In this document: piece by piece, positions 22,059-30,884 of the stretch
Layout: each line of letters opens with the position of its first letter
Numbering within the stretch: position 1 is the stretch's first letter
Origin: a virus
Virus record (IMG/VR): IMGVR_UViG_3300021976_000033
Span: 1 to 43,607 of that record
Direction: 5' to 3' (one strand)
Length of the DNA stretch: 43,607 nucleotides
The notes under the pieces: generated by a model
Seen by the model: only the letters and a program-made list of their open reading frames with translations
Told to the model about the DNA's origin: nothing
The model's database searches: none
Program-made: the position numbers and the translations under genes

Positions 22059-22192
22059 CGACCATTTCGTCTGAGAGGCCTCTATTTTGCGTTCTAAGCC
22101 ATTTCATACGATTCCGGGTATAAGCACCCATTTAACCCATCTGGAGGCCCTTACACAGCAACACAGAGGGTGGTTTTTTCGGAAAATCGCAA

Positions 22193-22219
22193 AAATTTAG
22201 ATCGAGTGTAAATATTGCG
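22193..22219 (-). promoter_or_regulatory. Degenerate copy of the promoter-like element
   Basis: Minus strand: CCGC, 4 nt, TTTACAC, then TCTAAA in place of TATAAT. The upstream half matches the consensus with correct spacing but the -10 is poor. It could be a decayed promoter or a binding site without promoter activity. Confidence 0.35.
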
Positions 22220-22312
22220 GCAAAAATGAGAAGGAGTGGTATTTCACACAGACCCGATCGTAAAATCGGCGGAATCTTTCTCAAACGCTCTTAGGCGTCG
22301 CGTCCTGCTCTT

Positions 22313-22339
22313 CTCATTATACCGAATGTAAATCCCGCG
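22313..22339 (-). promoter_or_regulatory. Conserved 27-nt promoter-like element P8
   Basis: Minus strand: TTTCGC, 4 nt, TTTACAT, then GTATAATGAG. Perfect TATAAT. Its upstream edge overlaps one arm of the 15-bp inverted repeat. Confidence 0.75.
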
Positions 22340-22396
22340 AAAGTATAGAAACCCCGCAAGACTATTATTACGTCTCACAGAGTTTCTATACTTTCG
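22338..22396 (-). terminator. 15-bp perfect inverted repeat hairpin
   Basis: CGAAAGTATAGAAAC at 22338-22352 and its exact complement at 22382-22396, with a 29-nt loop. It follows the 94-residue gene (stop at 22420) and precedes P8, the same position as the terminator hairpins before P4-P6, but it is longer and lacks a clear T-run. It could terminate transcription, protect a transcript end or bind a regulator. Confidence 0.55.
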
Positions 22397-22419
22397 TTCA
22401 TATCGGGGACTATTTATGG

Positions 22420-22704
22420 TTATTTATTCCGTCGAAATCTCCCAAGCGCCTTCGACACCATGACGTGCTTCTGCTCGTAAACGACTATGAGCAAGACTTC
22501 CAGAAGACTTCCTGCCACGTTGATCACCGTATCTGGGCTGAATGGGCTGCTTTGCTCTTGGCTTTGCAATTCCATCAGCTTGTCCAGGGTGGTCAGTAGC
22601 TTCTTGTACTCCTCGGAGTCAGGCTCAAGGCCTTTCATTCGAGTCAGAACCCTATCAATGGGTTCGTCGAGCTTGGACGGGTTCTTCTGGAAAATATTTG
22701 CCAT
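22420..22704 (-). CDS. Small membrane protein, 94 aa
   Basis: ATG after AGAGGATGCCTG, behind P9. A charged helical N-terminus (about 55 residues) precedes one hydrophobic helix (VINVAGSLLEVLLIVVYE, 60-77) and a basic tail GRFRRNK. Placed right after the r1t holin gene, the usual position of a second lysis membrane protein in related phages, so a holin partner is possible. Confidence 0.65.
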   Translation of the reverse strand: MANIFQKNPSKLDEPIDRVLTRMKGLEPDSEEYKKLLTTLDKLMELQSQEQSSPFSPDTVINVAGSLLEVLLIVVYEQKHVMVSKALGRFRRNK

Positions 22705-22723
22705 CAGGCATCCTCTCTATGCT

Positions 22724-22750
22724 CTCATTATAGAGGATGTTTATTACGCG
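22724..22750 (-). promoter_or_regulatory. Conserved 27-nt promoter-like element P9
   Basis: Minus strand: CCGC, 7 nt, ACATC, 2 nt, CTATAATGAG. It overlaps the last codons of the holin gene, so it lies inside coding sequence yet keeps the spacing. It drives the 94-residue gene. Confidence 0.7.
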
Positions 22751-23120
22751 GAACCGGATCAAATGGCCGATCCCAGAATTCCTTGTCCTTATCGACGACC
22801 TTGAACACAACCCTTTGTTGCTTGTCGAGCTCGTCAGGATCTCCGTCCAACTGAAGAGCGAAGACCTTCTTTCCTTCAATTCGTTCGATAACGATTTCAC
22901 CATTGACATCCGCGTTGGAGTTGTTGTAAGCCTTTGTACTGACGCCAAGTACTACACCCAGGAACGTCGTGAGAAGCGCAATGCTACCCACAACCTCTTC
23001 ACCCGCTGGAAGGTCCCAAATGGCCGAAAGACCGAAATATAGAGACCCAAGTGCTGGAAGACCAACCTGTGTAACGCGCTTGACGTTGTCATATGCTGGA
23101 TTACTCAAAGTTACAGACAT
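22728..23120 (-). CDS. Holin, r1t family
   Basis: A 130-residue protein starting MSVTLSNPAYDNVKRVTQVG, the typical start of phage r1t-type holins (PF16945) in actinophages. Two hydrophobic segments (about 19-38 and 43-62) are joined by a short turn with DLPAGEEVV, followed by a charged cytoplasmic tail of about 65 residues. Holins pierce the membrane at lysis time so the endolysin can reach the wall. The endolysin is 17 kb away, not next to it. ATG with GGAGAG site, 1 nt after the Gp37-like gene. Confidence 0.8.
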   Translation of the reverse strand: MSVTLSNPAYDNVKRVTQVGLPALGSLYFGLSAIWDLPAGEEVVGSIALLTTFLGVVLGVSTKAYNNSNADVNGEIVIERIEGKKVFALQLDGDPDELDKQQRVVFKVVDKDKEFWDRPFDPVPRNKHPL

Positions 23121-23121
23121 A

Positions 23122-24216
23122 TTAATACTCTCCTGGAATAGCTAGTGTCGGATGTCCGCTTGCGCCTGATTCATCTTCTGCTTCCGCGTATTCCACAACG
23201 CGCATAACTGTAGATGATCCAAAATCTCCATCAACAGTGATAAGATCGCCGATGTTGTAATCTCGACGATATCGCAAATTCGCATTATCTGATACATCTG
23301 CTTGTGTAATGGAAATTCTTGGTTGTGCCGCTAACGCTTGTCTTCCCCTAGTCGCCATTTTGTTAATAATGGCCGTAAGAGTGCCACCAGCAGGATATGC
23401 GGTTAATTGTTCGTCCAGATCATTTGCTTCAACAACCATTGTACGACGATCGTAGTTATCCGCGCCAGTTGGGTTAACAACCTCTTGTACCCATCGCCCA
23501 ATAACACGCGCCTGCGTCTTTAGTTTCTTATTGCTAAAGAAATACTCCACATTATCAAGATCACCCCTCATCCACGAGAAACGAACCTTGGTCGACACAT
23601 CGTTGCCCCGATAAACGGTAAAATATGTAATGGGATCCGTTGGGGTTGGGCGAACTGACTTTATGCCAAGATCGTCAACCTTTAGAATCTCCAAAACCGT
23701 CTCATGGACACCATTATGTTTTGCGTTGCGTGCTTCAACAGTGGATGCGCCACTACACGTATGATTAACGTCAACGCCAATAAGCGCGTCATCGGTATCA
23801 ACAGGACTGATTAAGTGTCCTTCTAGGATTGTGACAATCTGATCCCATGTTTGATCAGAGAGCACAACCCATTCACCCACTTGATTCGTGAGGAACGCTT
23901 GCTGATCTCCGATAGTTCGATTCTCCATGAAACAAGTAAAACATCTACCTGTGATTGAAAGCGAGGGATCAGCGTCCTTAGGCTGCTTGATCTCGTGGTT
24001 TTCCACCATCATCACTACAGATGTCTCGAGATGAGTGAGAAACGACCCAATTGGCAAGGAGTCCACAAGACCGCTGCTAAGAGGCGCCTCAATCTTGAAA
24101 TCACCTGGGGTTTGATAACGTTCTACCCACAGTACGCTTGTATAATCGTCAATTATTTCACCAACACTAAGCTCTGTTGGATTAGCCGTTACAGAGGACA
24201 GTTTGATTAAGTCCAT
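23122..24216 (-). CDS. Tail protein, siphovirus Gp37-like
   Basis: ATG at 24216 just after the upstream stop, with GGGGGA. The 364-residue product starts MDLIKLSSV and has SVLWVERYQTPGDFKIEAPL, the hallmark of the ReqiPepy6 Gp37-like tail protein family, found after the distal tail protein in actinophages. It probably forms the tail hub or baseplate, as tail-associated-lysin proteins do in other siphoviruses. No catalytic motif seen. Confidence 0.65.
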   Translation of the reverse strand: MDLIKLSSVTANPTELSVGEIIDDYTSVLWVERYQTPGDFKIEAPLSSGLVDSLPIGSFLTHLETSVVMMVENHEIKQPKDADPSLSITGRCFTCFMENRTIGDQQAFLTNQVGEWVVLSDQTWDQIVTILEGHLISPVDTDDALIGVDVNHTCSGASTVEARNAKHNGVHETVLEILKVDDLGIKSVRPTPTDPITYFTVYRGNDVSTKVRFSWMRGDLDNVEYFFSNKKLKTQARVIGRWVQEVVNPTGADNYDRRTMVVEANDLDEQLTAYPAGGTLTAIINKMATRGRQALAAQPRISITQADVSDNANLRYRRDYNIGDLITVDGDFGSSTVMRVVEYAEAEDESGASGHPTLAIPGEY

Positions 24217-24218
24217 GA

Positions 24219-25070
24219 TTAAATCCCCCAATAGGCCGAATAATGTTTCACTTCCAACCAATCGAAGTTGGCAATCTGCAGGAAATATAGATCGTTTAGG
24301 CCCGGGAAGACCTGTGGCCAAACAGAATCAGAAGTAACCTTATCCATCAATTCAATATCGGTACCTACGGCCTTGTTCCAGAAAACCCTCTTATTGCCGA
24401 ATTCACTAGAGAAGTGAAGTTCGTCATTAGTAAGGAAAGAGGTAGATGGAGTAACCTGGAACTTCCAATCAGGCGTAGTCGGATCATCTTGAATAACGAA
24501 AGTAGTAGTAGTCGCCGTGAATTTGACCTTGAAGGTAAACCCGTGAGGCGCGGTTGAAGACTGATCCGTGAGTTTAACTGGATTAGTACTGGGGAGTTCC
24601 GCCGGAGGAATATTTATAGGCTGAATTGATCTAAAAATCGGATCAGGACAATTAATCGTCACTTGAAGTTCCGGTGTCTTTGTAAAATATGGAACTTCCA
24701 TCTTCGTGATGGAACCCTTGATAGCCGAAACTATGGACGAACCGTCCTTGAATTGCAGAGTAAGTTCGCCAAATCTATTAGCCGAAATAAGACGATAAAT
24801 AGCATCTCTAATTTCGCTAACACTTTCGTTAACGTGAAACACCGGATTCAAAGAAACCCGCATGACAATGTCAATGGGCTTCTTTGTGTATTCATACATC
24901 TTCTTGCCTGAGGTTGCACCAAACCCATAGAATTTGGGAATGATGTCTTCAGCGTCAATACCAACCATCGCTCGAATCAAATATCGATGCAGAGGATCTT
25001 GTTCTTGAACAGCGAATGTGATCTCTTCGGACAGATCAGAAGTAGATAGAACTACCGACGAAAGTCTCAT
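24219..25070 (-). CDS. Distal tail protein (Dit-like)
   Basis: A 283-residue, beta-rich protein directly after the tape measure gene (ATGA overlap at 25067-25070), the standard place of the distal tail protein that forms the ring at the tail tip. A central Gly-rich strand FYGFGATSGKK and a C-terminal beta-sandwich (about 175-280) fit a Dit with a galectin-like domain. Position is the main evidence. Confidence 0.7.
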   Translation of the reverse strand: MRLSSVVLSTSDLSEEITFAVQEQDPLHRYLIRAMVGIDAEDIIPKFYGFGATSGKKMYEYTKKPIDIVMRVSLNPVFHVNESVSEIRDAIYRLISANRFGELTLQFKDGSSIVSAIKGSITKMEVPYFTKTPELQVTINCPDPIFRSIQPINIPPAELPSTNPVKLTDQSSTAPHGFTFKVKFTATTTTFVIQDDPTTPDWKFQVTPSTSFLTNDELHFSSEFGNKRVFWNKAVGTDIELMDKVTSDSVWPQVFPGLNDLYFLQIANFDWLEVKHYSAYWGI

Positions 25071-28000
25071 GCCACATTCAACTCCTCTTTAGCAATTGTG
25101 ATCTGATTACGAGTTTGCTTATAAATATCGCTAGTTGACAATTGCTTAGGTGCGTAAATATTCTGCTCAAAGCTTACGCTAGATCCACCACTTAGACCAG
25201 CCGCAGAATTGTCATCATCGTCTGGAACGTTGGTAGACGCAATGATATTCGCTTGTCGACGAGAGGTGTCTGGCGCGAACGTAGGTTCGTCGCCCATAAG
25301 ACCACTAATCGTCTTCGCTCCATTGCGAATACGAGTCAAGTCAAGTACAGGCGTAATAACCGGATTGAACTCTGGCATAGCGTCCACAGAATTAACAGCC
25401 TTAGAAATACTTCGATTGACAGCCTCTGTGGTCCTCTTAGCCAAGGAAATAGCGCTACGAACAACTCCTCTATCCTGGTTAAGACCAATAGCCATACCCT
25501 CCGCCATGAAACGACCAATCTTCATGAACTCCTTGGAAGGAGAACTGATTCCTAGAACGTTTCCGACAGAGTTAAGTGCTCCCTTAGCCACATCAATCGC
25601 GCCTTGAGCAACATCGCCAGCCTTAGAAGCCAGGCCTGCGGTCATACCATCAATGATAGCACCAGCGATATTACGACCAGCAGCTCGAAGCTCGCCAGAC
25701 TTTCGACGAATAACATCGGCCAAAGCATTAAGGAAGTCGATGAGAATATCCGCAGCAGCGGTAGCCAGTCTGATCGTGTTGCTAGAAACTCCCCTGAGGA
25801 AGGTAATAACAACATCAACACCAGCCTTGATGACCTTACCTGCGTTCTGACCAAGTCCAGTAACGAACTTGATAACGGCGTTAGAGCCAGAAGTAATAAT
25901 GCGGCTTGAGTTATTCGAGACGGTGTTAATCAGTGTCGTAATAAGATTTGTAATTGCAACGATAATCTTACTCGAGTTATTGGTCATACCATTGATGAAG
26001 TTAACAAGCGCGTTGGTGCCAGCGTTGGAGATACGAATAGCAAGGCCTGCTACAGCGTTGATGAATGTCGTAATAAGCGTTCCCACAGCCGTGATAATCT
26101 TACTGACGTTATTCGTCATGCCGCTAAGCATGTTGACTAGAACTTGAACACCCGCGTTGACGACAGTTTGTTGAAGTCCAAGAACCGACACAATAAACGT
26201 TGTTATCAAAGTACCAACTGCGTCTGTAATATCGTCGATGCTATCGGTAATACCTGAGATAAACGCAACTATAATATCGACACCAGCATCAATGATTTGT
26301 TCGATGTTATCCGCTATAGCACTAAGGAACCTCTCAACGATCTCAAGGACAAGATCTGTAACCTGATAAATATTGTTCCTGATACCAGTAAGAAGTGCAA
26401 GTATTAGTTCTATAGCAACCGTTATGATTTGTGGAACCGCTTCTCTAAGTATCTGAAGAATGGCCTCAATCAACGCCAAGAAGAAATCGCCAATCAGAGG
26501 CACAAGATCAGTTAGAGTGGTTATAATATGCCCAACAAGAACGCCGAATCCCTTAGCGATAACTGGTGCAGCATCGACAAGAACGTCGATCAAGGCAAGA
26601 ATGCCTTCACCAAAGCCGGTCAATAGAGCTGGTAGAGCCTTACCTATGGCCTTTAGAGCATCTGTTAGTGCATCGGCCGCCTCAGGTCCAGCTTCACCAA
26701 GAAGCTTGAACGCCTTAGCTACGGCCAGTGCGCCTAGACCGAATGCAGCGAAAGCTACACCCAGTAGCAACATAGCCACACCAAGCCCCAAGAGGGCCGC
26801 AGTAGCTCCAGTGTTTTGAAGCAGAACAGCCGCAAGTCCGAAGACAGCCAGAGCAAGCGCGATTGCACCGATAGCCTTGGCCAAATCCCCGAATGGGACC
26901 TTGGCAAGAGATATAAGTACTCCTGCTAGAACAGCTAGCGCGGCTGAGACAATCAGCATGGCCGCTGCGCCGGCAAGAGCTCCGGACATGGTGTTTACCG
27001 CGACGACTAATATGAGAAGAGCTGTGCTCATGGCGAGCAAACCCCTGCCCATCTCTTCCCATGACATGGTGCCAAATATCTTTAGTGCGGCGGCAATGAG
27101 ATTTAGTGCTACACCGACTGCGATCAGACCCACCGAAGTAAGAATCATCTTCGGACCGGGAGGCATTCTCTTCATTGCAAAAGCGATAAGAAGCAATCCA
27201 CCAGCAATACCGAGGAAGCCCTTACCCATAGTCTCCCATTCCATGGTGCCAAATATAGCTACAGCACCTGCAAGAATGTTTAACGCGGTAGCAATGAGAA
27301 TAAGACTAGCGCCTTGTAGCACCATATTCGCGGGCATTAAATGCATTGCACCTGCCATGATAAGCAGACCTGCGGCGACACCGGCGAATCCCTTGACTAG
27401 GGTGTCCCACTCCATAGTAGCAAAGAGGGCAACCGCGCCGGCAAGGATGCTGATAGCCGTGGACATCGCGACAAGCCCAATGCTGGCGAGAATGATGCTT
27501 CCCGCGTTCTTGGACAAGAGGATGGCTGAAGTAGTTAGTACCGCAAGCAATATTGTAACGCCGACAAGACCCTTAGCAAGGTCCTCCCAACTCATAGTCC
27601 CTAGTACTGCTACAGCACCAGAGAGAATAAGAATCGCCGTACTTAGAAGTATCATGCCTCCGGCAATGGCTGAGAACGTTGCCCCATTCAGAAGCCCAAC
27701 GTCCATAGTATTAATGATGGCAAATGATGCCATAAGCTGGGCGAAACCTACAGCCATGGCGGTAAGTGCCTTGGTCAGATCTCCGGAATCAATAAGTGAC
27801 AGAGCCACAACAGACGCAGTAAGCAGAGCCACTGCGCCAGCGATCTTAAGCAACGCATCAGCGCGGATGCTGGTTTGCATTGCGTCCAAGACACCGGTAA
27901 GCTCTTCGAACGCGTTACTGATGTTACCAAATATGCCACCGCCAAAGTCGAAGTTGATTCCGCCGGACAAGAACTTGGCAATAAGAAGACCGATACCGCC

Positions 28001-29887
28001 GAGAAGAGAGACGTTCAGCGCGTCAAGGACAGCGTCGAAATCCCCGGGGGCCATAGAATCAGCAAGCTTTTGGCCCAGTTCTTGGAACCAGTTACCAATA
28101 ACTTCCCCGACATTATCGAGAATATCGCCTACGCGATCGGCAAAGTTCTTAATAGGCTCCCAAAGATCCCCAAGTCTCTTGAACAGATCAGCCAACGGGC
28201 TAAATCGTTGCTCAACACGACCCGCTGCTTCGCCCATTCCATCAAACGCGTCAACGTCAAACCCATCAAAGAACTCGATAACCGAGGCCTTAAGTTCCTT
28301 GAAGAACTGGATAACGCCTGGAATAGATTCTGTCAGATGATCAAAGAACGCCTCAATATCCTTACCTTGGTCAAGACCTTCACGAAGACGCGTGAAGAAA
28401 TCGGCGACGTCCGCGGTGAATTCGACCAGTTTACCCGATCCAAGACCGGTAACTTGAAGAACTAGATCCTTAATAAATCCGACACCATTCTTAATGATCT
28501 CCCAACCAATATCCAAGGCTGAGAACAGACCTGTAAAGATCCTCTTAATGTTCTCGATCGTCGTTTCGCTGGGCTTTAAACTCTTCGTGAATTCAGCGAA
28601 CGATTCTGTGATTTCGAAAAGGCGCTTGGACGTAGTCGCTGGGAAAATATCTCGGAAAGCTTCCTTGACCGGTGCAAGAATATCGCCAAGCGATTTGAAC
28701 GCGTCAGACAGGCTCTTAATCAGAACGTCTCTGCCTCCGAGCTCCTTCCAACCTGAAAGAAGTTCGTTACGCGCGTCTGCATTTCCCTTGACGAACCCGC
28801 TGATGGAATCGTTGATATTAGTAAAGAGAACAGTAGCTTCTTCAAAGTTACCAAATATAGTTCGGAAAGTTTCTGACCAACCTGAACCAATGGTCTCCTT
28901 CACGGTACTTAGAAGCTGGCTAAACGTTCGGATCTTCGTAGCAGCTTCGACACCGCTTTGACCTAGTTCTAGGATCTCTGCGGCCTGCTGCTTCGTGTAC
29001 CCAATGGACAGAAGCTGGGCCTCTGTCATCTCTCCTGTGAAACCTTTAAGAGTGTTGGTCAGAACCTCTCCGGTCAACCAACCTTCCTGAAGAGAATCTC
29101 GGAAACTATTACCCTTGGACGTCCACTCTTCGAACGTCGTCCCAACCGGCGCGTCCGTGATCGTGCCCATAGCGACACCGGTCTCGAACAGAGCCTTTTG
29201 GAAGACCTCACCACCCATACCCGCGTTGACAACCGAGTTCCAGTCCATAAGTCTCAGAGTGCCAGTTGACACGGCCTGAGACAGCTGGTACATGGCTGTA
29301 GCAGCCTGATCCGCGCTAGAACCAGAGATAGCTGCGAGGTTGGAAATACCTTTAATAGCGGAAACTGAAGTATCCAAATCAACGCCCGCGGCGGTGAACG
29401 TACCAATATTCTTGGTCATCTGACCGAAGTTATAAATGGTCTTGTCAGAATATTCGTTCAGCGTATCAAGAGCATCATTGACTTCAGCAAGCCCGGTACC
29501 ATCAGCTCTCGTGTTGGCCAGAATAGTCTGAATAGAACCGATGTTAAGTTCGTATTCTTTGAAACCGTCAAGAACTGGAGCCAGGCTCAACGCCTGTACG
29601 ATACGGGCACCTGCAGTGATTGCCGCGTGTGTTATGGTAGCAAGTGCAGTGACTGCGATGGTGCTAAGCGCTAAGAATCCCGAACTAACGGTTTGCACCG
29701 CATTGCTCATGGGATTGAGGTCGACCTTCTTAGCAGCCGCGCTAACATCGGCCAGACCCTTATGGGCACCAGTAAACTTAAGGGCCTTGTCCAAATCAGC
29801 CAGGGCCTTAAGAGTGCTTTGGAGCTTCTTTTCGAATGCGGCGTTATCGAACTCCATCCGCACTACTCTGTTGTCGACGCTAGCCAT
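25067..29887 (-). CDS. Tape measure protein, 1606 aa
   Basis: The longest gene; it sets tail length. Residues 1-40 are a coiled-coil region (KLQSTLKALADLDKALKF), and a typical tape measure patch (YNFGQMTKNIGTF, MYQLSQAVSTGTLRLMDW) lies near 150-220. Residues about 640-1100 are very hydrophobic with a repeat of about 60 residues marked by GTMSWED/GTMEWET near 762, 822, 882 and 942. A second repeat of about 41 residues (GMTNNxSKII, LITTxIN) runs about 1190-1400. At 0.15 nm per residue it predicts a tail of roughly 240 nm. ATG overlaps the preceding gene by 8 nt. Confidence 0.9.
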   Translation of the reverse strand: MASVDNRVVRMEFDNAAFEKKLQSTLKALADLDKALKFTGAHKGLADVSAAAKKVDLNPMSNAVQTVSSGFLALSTIAVTALATITHAAITAGARIVQALSLAPVLDGFKEYELNIGSIQTILANTRADGTGLAEVNDALDTLNEYSDKTIYNFGQMTKNIGTFTAAGVDLDTSVSAIKGISNLAAISGSSADQAATAMYQLSQAVSTGTLRLMDWNSVVNAGMGGEVFQKALFETGVAMGTITDAPVGTTFEEWTSKGNSFRDSLQEGWLTGEVLTNTLKGFTGEMTEAQLLSIGYTKQQAAEILELGQSGVEAATKIRTFSQLLSTVKETIGSGWSETFRTIFGNFEEATVLFTNINDSISGFVKGNADARNELLSGWKELGGRDVLIKSLSDAFKSLGDILAPVKEAFRDIFPATTSKRLFEITESFAEFTKSLKPSETTIENIKRIFTGLFSALDIGWEIIKNGVGFIKDLVLQVTGLGSGKLVEFTADVADFFTRLREGLDQGKDIEAFFDHLTESIPGVIQFFKELKASVIEFFDGFDVDAFDGMGEAAGRVEQRFSPLADLFKRLGDLWEPIKNFADRVGDILDNVGEVIGNWFQELGQKLADSMAPGDFDAVLDALNVSLLGGIGLLIAKFLSGGINFDFGGGIFGNISNAFEELTGVLDAMQTSIRADALLKIAGAVALLTASVVALSLIDSGDLTKALTAMAVGFAQLMASFAIINTMDVGLLNGATFSAIAGGMILLSTAILILSGAVAVLGTMSWEDLAKGLVGVTILLAVLTTSAILLSKNAGSIILASIGLVAMSTAISILAGAVALFATMEWDTLVKGFAGVAAGLLIMAGAMHLMPANMVLQGASLILIATALNILAGAVAIFGTMEWETMGKGFLGIAGGLLLIAFAMKRMPPGPKMILTSVGLIAVGVALNLIAAALKIFGTMSWEEMGRGLLAMSTALLILVVAVNTMSGALAGAAAMLIVSAALAVLAGVLISLAKVPFGDLAKAIGAIALALAVFGLAAVLLQNTGATAALLGLGVAMLLLGVAFAAFGLGALAVAKAFKLLGEAGPEAADALTDALKAIGKALPALLTGFGEGILALIDVLVDAAPVIAKGFGVLVGHIITTLTDLVPLIGDFFLALIEAILQILREAVPQIITVAIELILALLTGIRNNIYQVTDLVLEIVERFLSAIADNIEQIIDAGVDIIVAFISGITDSIDDITDAVGTLITTFIVSVLGLQQTVVNAGVQVLVNMLSGMTNNVSKIITAVGTLITTFINAVAGLAIRISNAGTNALVNFINGMTNNSSKIIVAITNLITTLINTVSNNSSRIITSGSNAVIKFVTGLGQNAGKVIKAGVDVVITFLRGVSSNTIRLATAAADILIDFLNALADVIRRKSGELRAAGRNIAGAIIDGMTAGLASKAGDVAQGAIDVAKGALNSVGNVLGISSPSKEFMKIGRFMAEGMAIGLNQDRGVVRSAISLAKRTTEAVNRSISKAVNSVDAMPEFNPVITPVLDLTRIRNGAKTISGLMGDEPTFAPDTSRRQANIIASTNVPDDDDNSAAGLSGGSSVSFEQNIYAPKQLSTSDIYKQTRNQITIAKEELNVA

Positions 29888-30257
29888 TTGTCACCTGCCT
29901 CCAAACATCCTCTAGGATCTGATCAAATATAGGGCGCATCGCTGGATTAATATAATCTCGGCCCTGAACATACCCACCAGTTCCTGTGCCGTGCCCATAC
30001 TGAATTATTACTGCAACATTAACGCCATCGTCTTCGTTCGTGTTGAACCAAATAATAGAATATCGGCCTTTTGTACGAAGAATCTTATAACCCCATGAAC
30101 TGGCGGTTTCACCGGTCTCACTGGGAGTAGCACTAGAAAGGGCGGCAACACCAACGCGTCCATGACGTTCCAAAGAAGCAAATATTTTTTGAGGTTTAAG
30201 ATTCTCCAAAAACCCTAACGTCTTTGCGAAGTTGCCAACGGACGTGGTGCTGATCAT
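29880..30257 (-). CDS. HK97 gp10-like tail protein, 125 aa
   Basis: The block ASSWGYKI, then IQYGHGTGTGGYVQGRDYIN, then PAMRPIFDQI is the pattern of HK97 gp10-like neck or tail-completion proteins. It is normally found among head-tail joining genes, but here it directly precedes the tape measure gene and overlaps it by 8 nt. ATG 3 nt after the collagen-like gene. Confidence 0.7.
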   Translation of the reverse strand: MISTTSVGNFAKTLGFLENLKPQKIFASLERHGRVGVAALSSATPSETGETASSWGYKILRTKGRYSIIWFNTNEDDGVNVAVIIQYGHGTGTGGYVQGRDYINPAMRPIFDQILEDVWRQVTNG

Positions 30258-30260
30258 GAT

Positions 30261-30884
30261 TTAGGTAACCACCCCATAGTCAACGATCCAAAGCTTGCGC
30301 TTGAGAGTGCTCGAACCAGAAGGAGTGATGTTTGATCCAGTTGTGACCTTACCCGCAAACACATCAAAGTCATCGGTTGCCTGCGTCGTTGGAGCAACCC
30401 AGAAAACTTGACCCTTAACCGGTTGATAACTAACGCCAGTAACACCCGGGTGAATCGAAGTAAACCTATCGAGATTGGTACCGTTCAATCTGCACCAAAA
30501 ATCCCATTCAGCATCAACGTCAACACTAGCAAGTTCTACTAGAAAATCAACGTTAATACCATAGGTACGACCAGCAACAACAGAGACGTTATTCTTAACC
30601 AGACCCGGGATGGCGCCACTAACTGACATAAGCGATCCAGCAGTAGTAACTTGTACTGGAACACCTCTCATGGTGGTCGGACCAGCAGGACCAGTTGGTC
30701 CGGTAGCACCGTTGGTACCATTAGTACCAGCAGCACCGGTTGGGCCAACAACCTGACCAACATTGATTTCATCTGTACCGACAGTGGTGAAAACGAGTTC
30801 GCCATCAACGATTTCCGCGGAAGCGATAGTATCGTTTAGAATTTCATCCATGTGCTCTTTTGTGTACGACTGTACTATGGCCAT
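30261..30884 (-). CDS. Collagen-like minor structural protein, 207 aa
   Basis: An N-terminal domain of about 45 residues, a collagen-like Gly-x-y run (GPTGAAGTNGTNGATGPTGP, about 47-69), and a beta-rich C-terminal domain. Such proteins are trimeric fibres on phage tails or heads. It sits between the second tail-tube-like gene (10-nt overlap) and the gp10-like gene, so it is likely a tail decoration. Confidence 0.7.
   Translation of the reverse strand: MAIVQSYTKEHMDEILNDTIASAEIVDGELVFTTVGTDEINVGQVVGPTGAAGTNGTNGATGPTGPAGPTTMRGVPVQVTTAGSLMSVSGAIPGLVKNNVSVVAGRTYGINVDFLVELASVDVDAEWDFWCRLNGTNLDRFTSIHPGVTGVSYQPVKGQVFWVAPTTQATDDFDVFAGKVTTGSNITPSGSSTLKRKLWIVDYGVVT

Larger units (their letters stand above)
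22013..22312 (-). other. Non-coding stretch downstream of P8; candidate small RNA or regulatory region
   Basis: No gene with a ribosome binding site is visible in 300 bases. It holds the perfect 16-bp palindrome TTTTTCACGTGAAAAA (22043-22058), a CCGAT...ATCGG hairpin near 22255-22270, a degenerate promoter copy (22193-22219), and TCCCCCCGGG-T-ATTTTT (22031-22047) that matches the right end of the window. Because P8 is strong and nothing behind it is coding, a small RNA is the simplest reading. Confidence 0.45.

Noticed and set aside
21964-22131. Upstream extension of the 70-residue membrane protein gene
   Set aside because: It covers promoter P7 and the palindrome, and the inner ATG at 21963 has the good RBS.
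26877-28340. Long plus-strand open frames opposite the tape measure gene
   Set aside because: Shadows of the hydrophobic repeat coding on the other strand; no plus-strand promoters or RBS and low-complexity Ala/Pro/Ser products.
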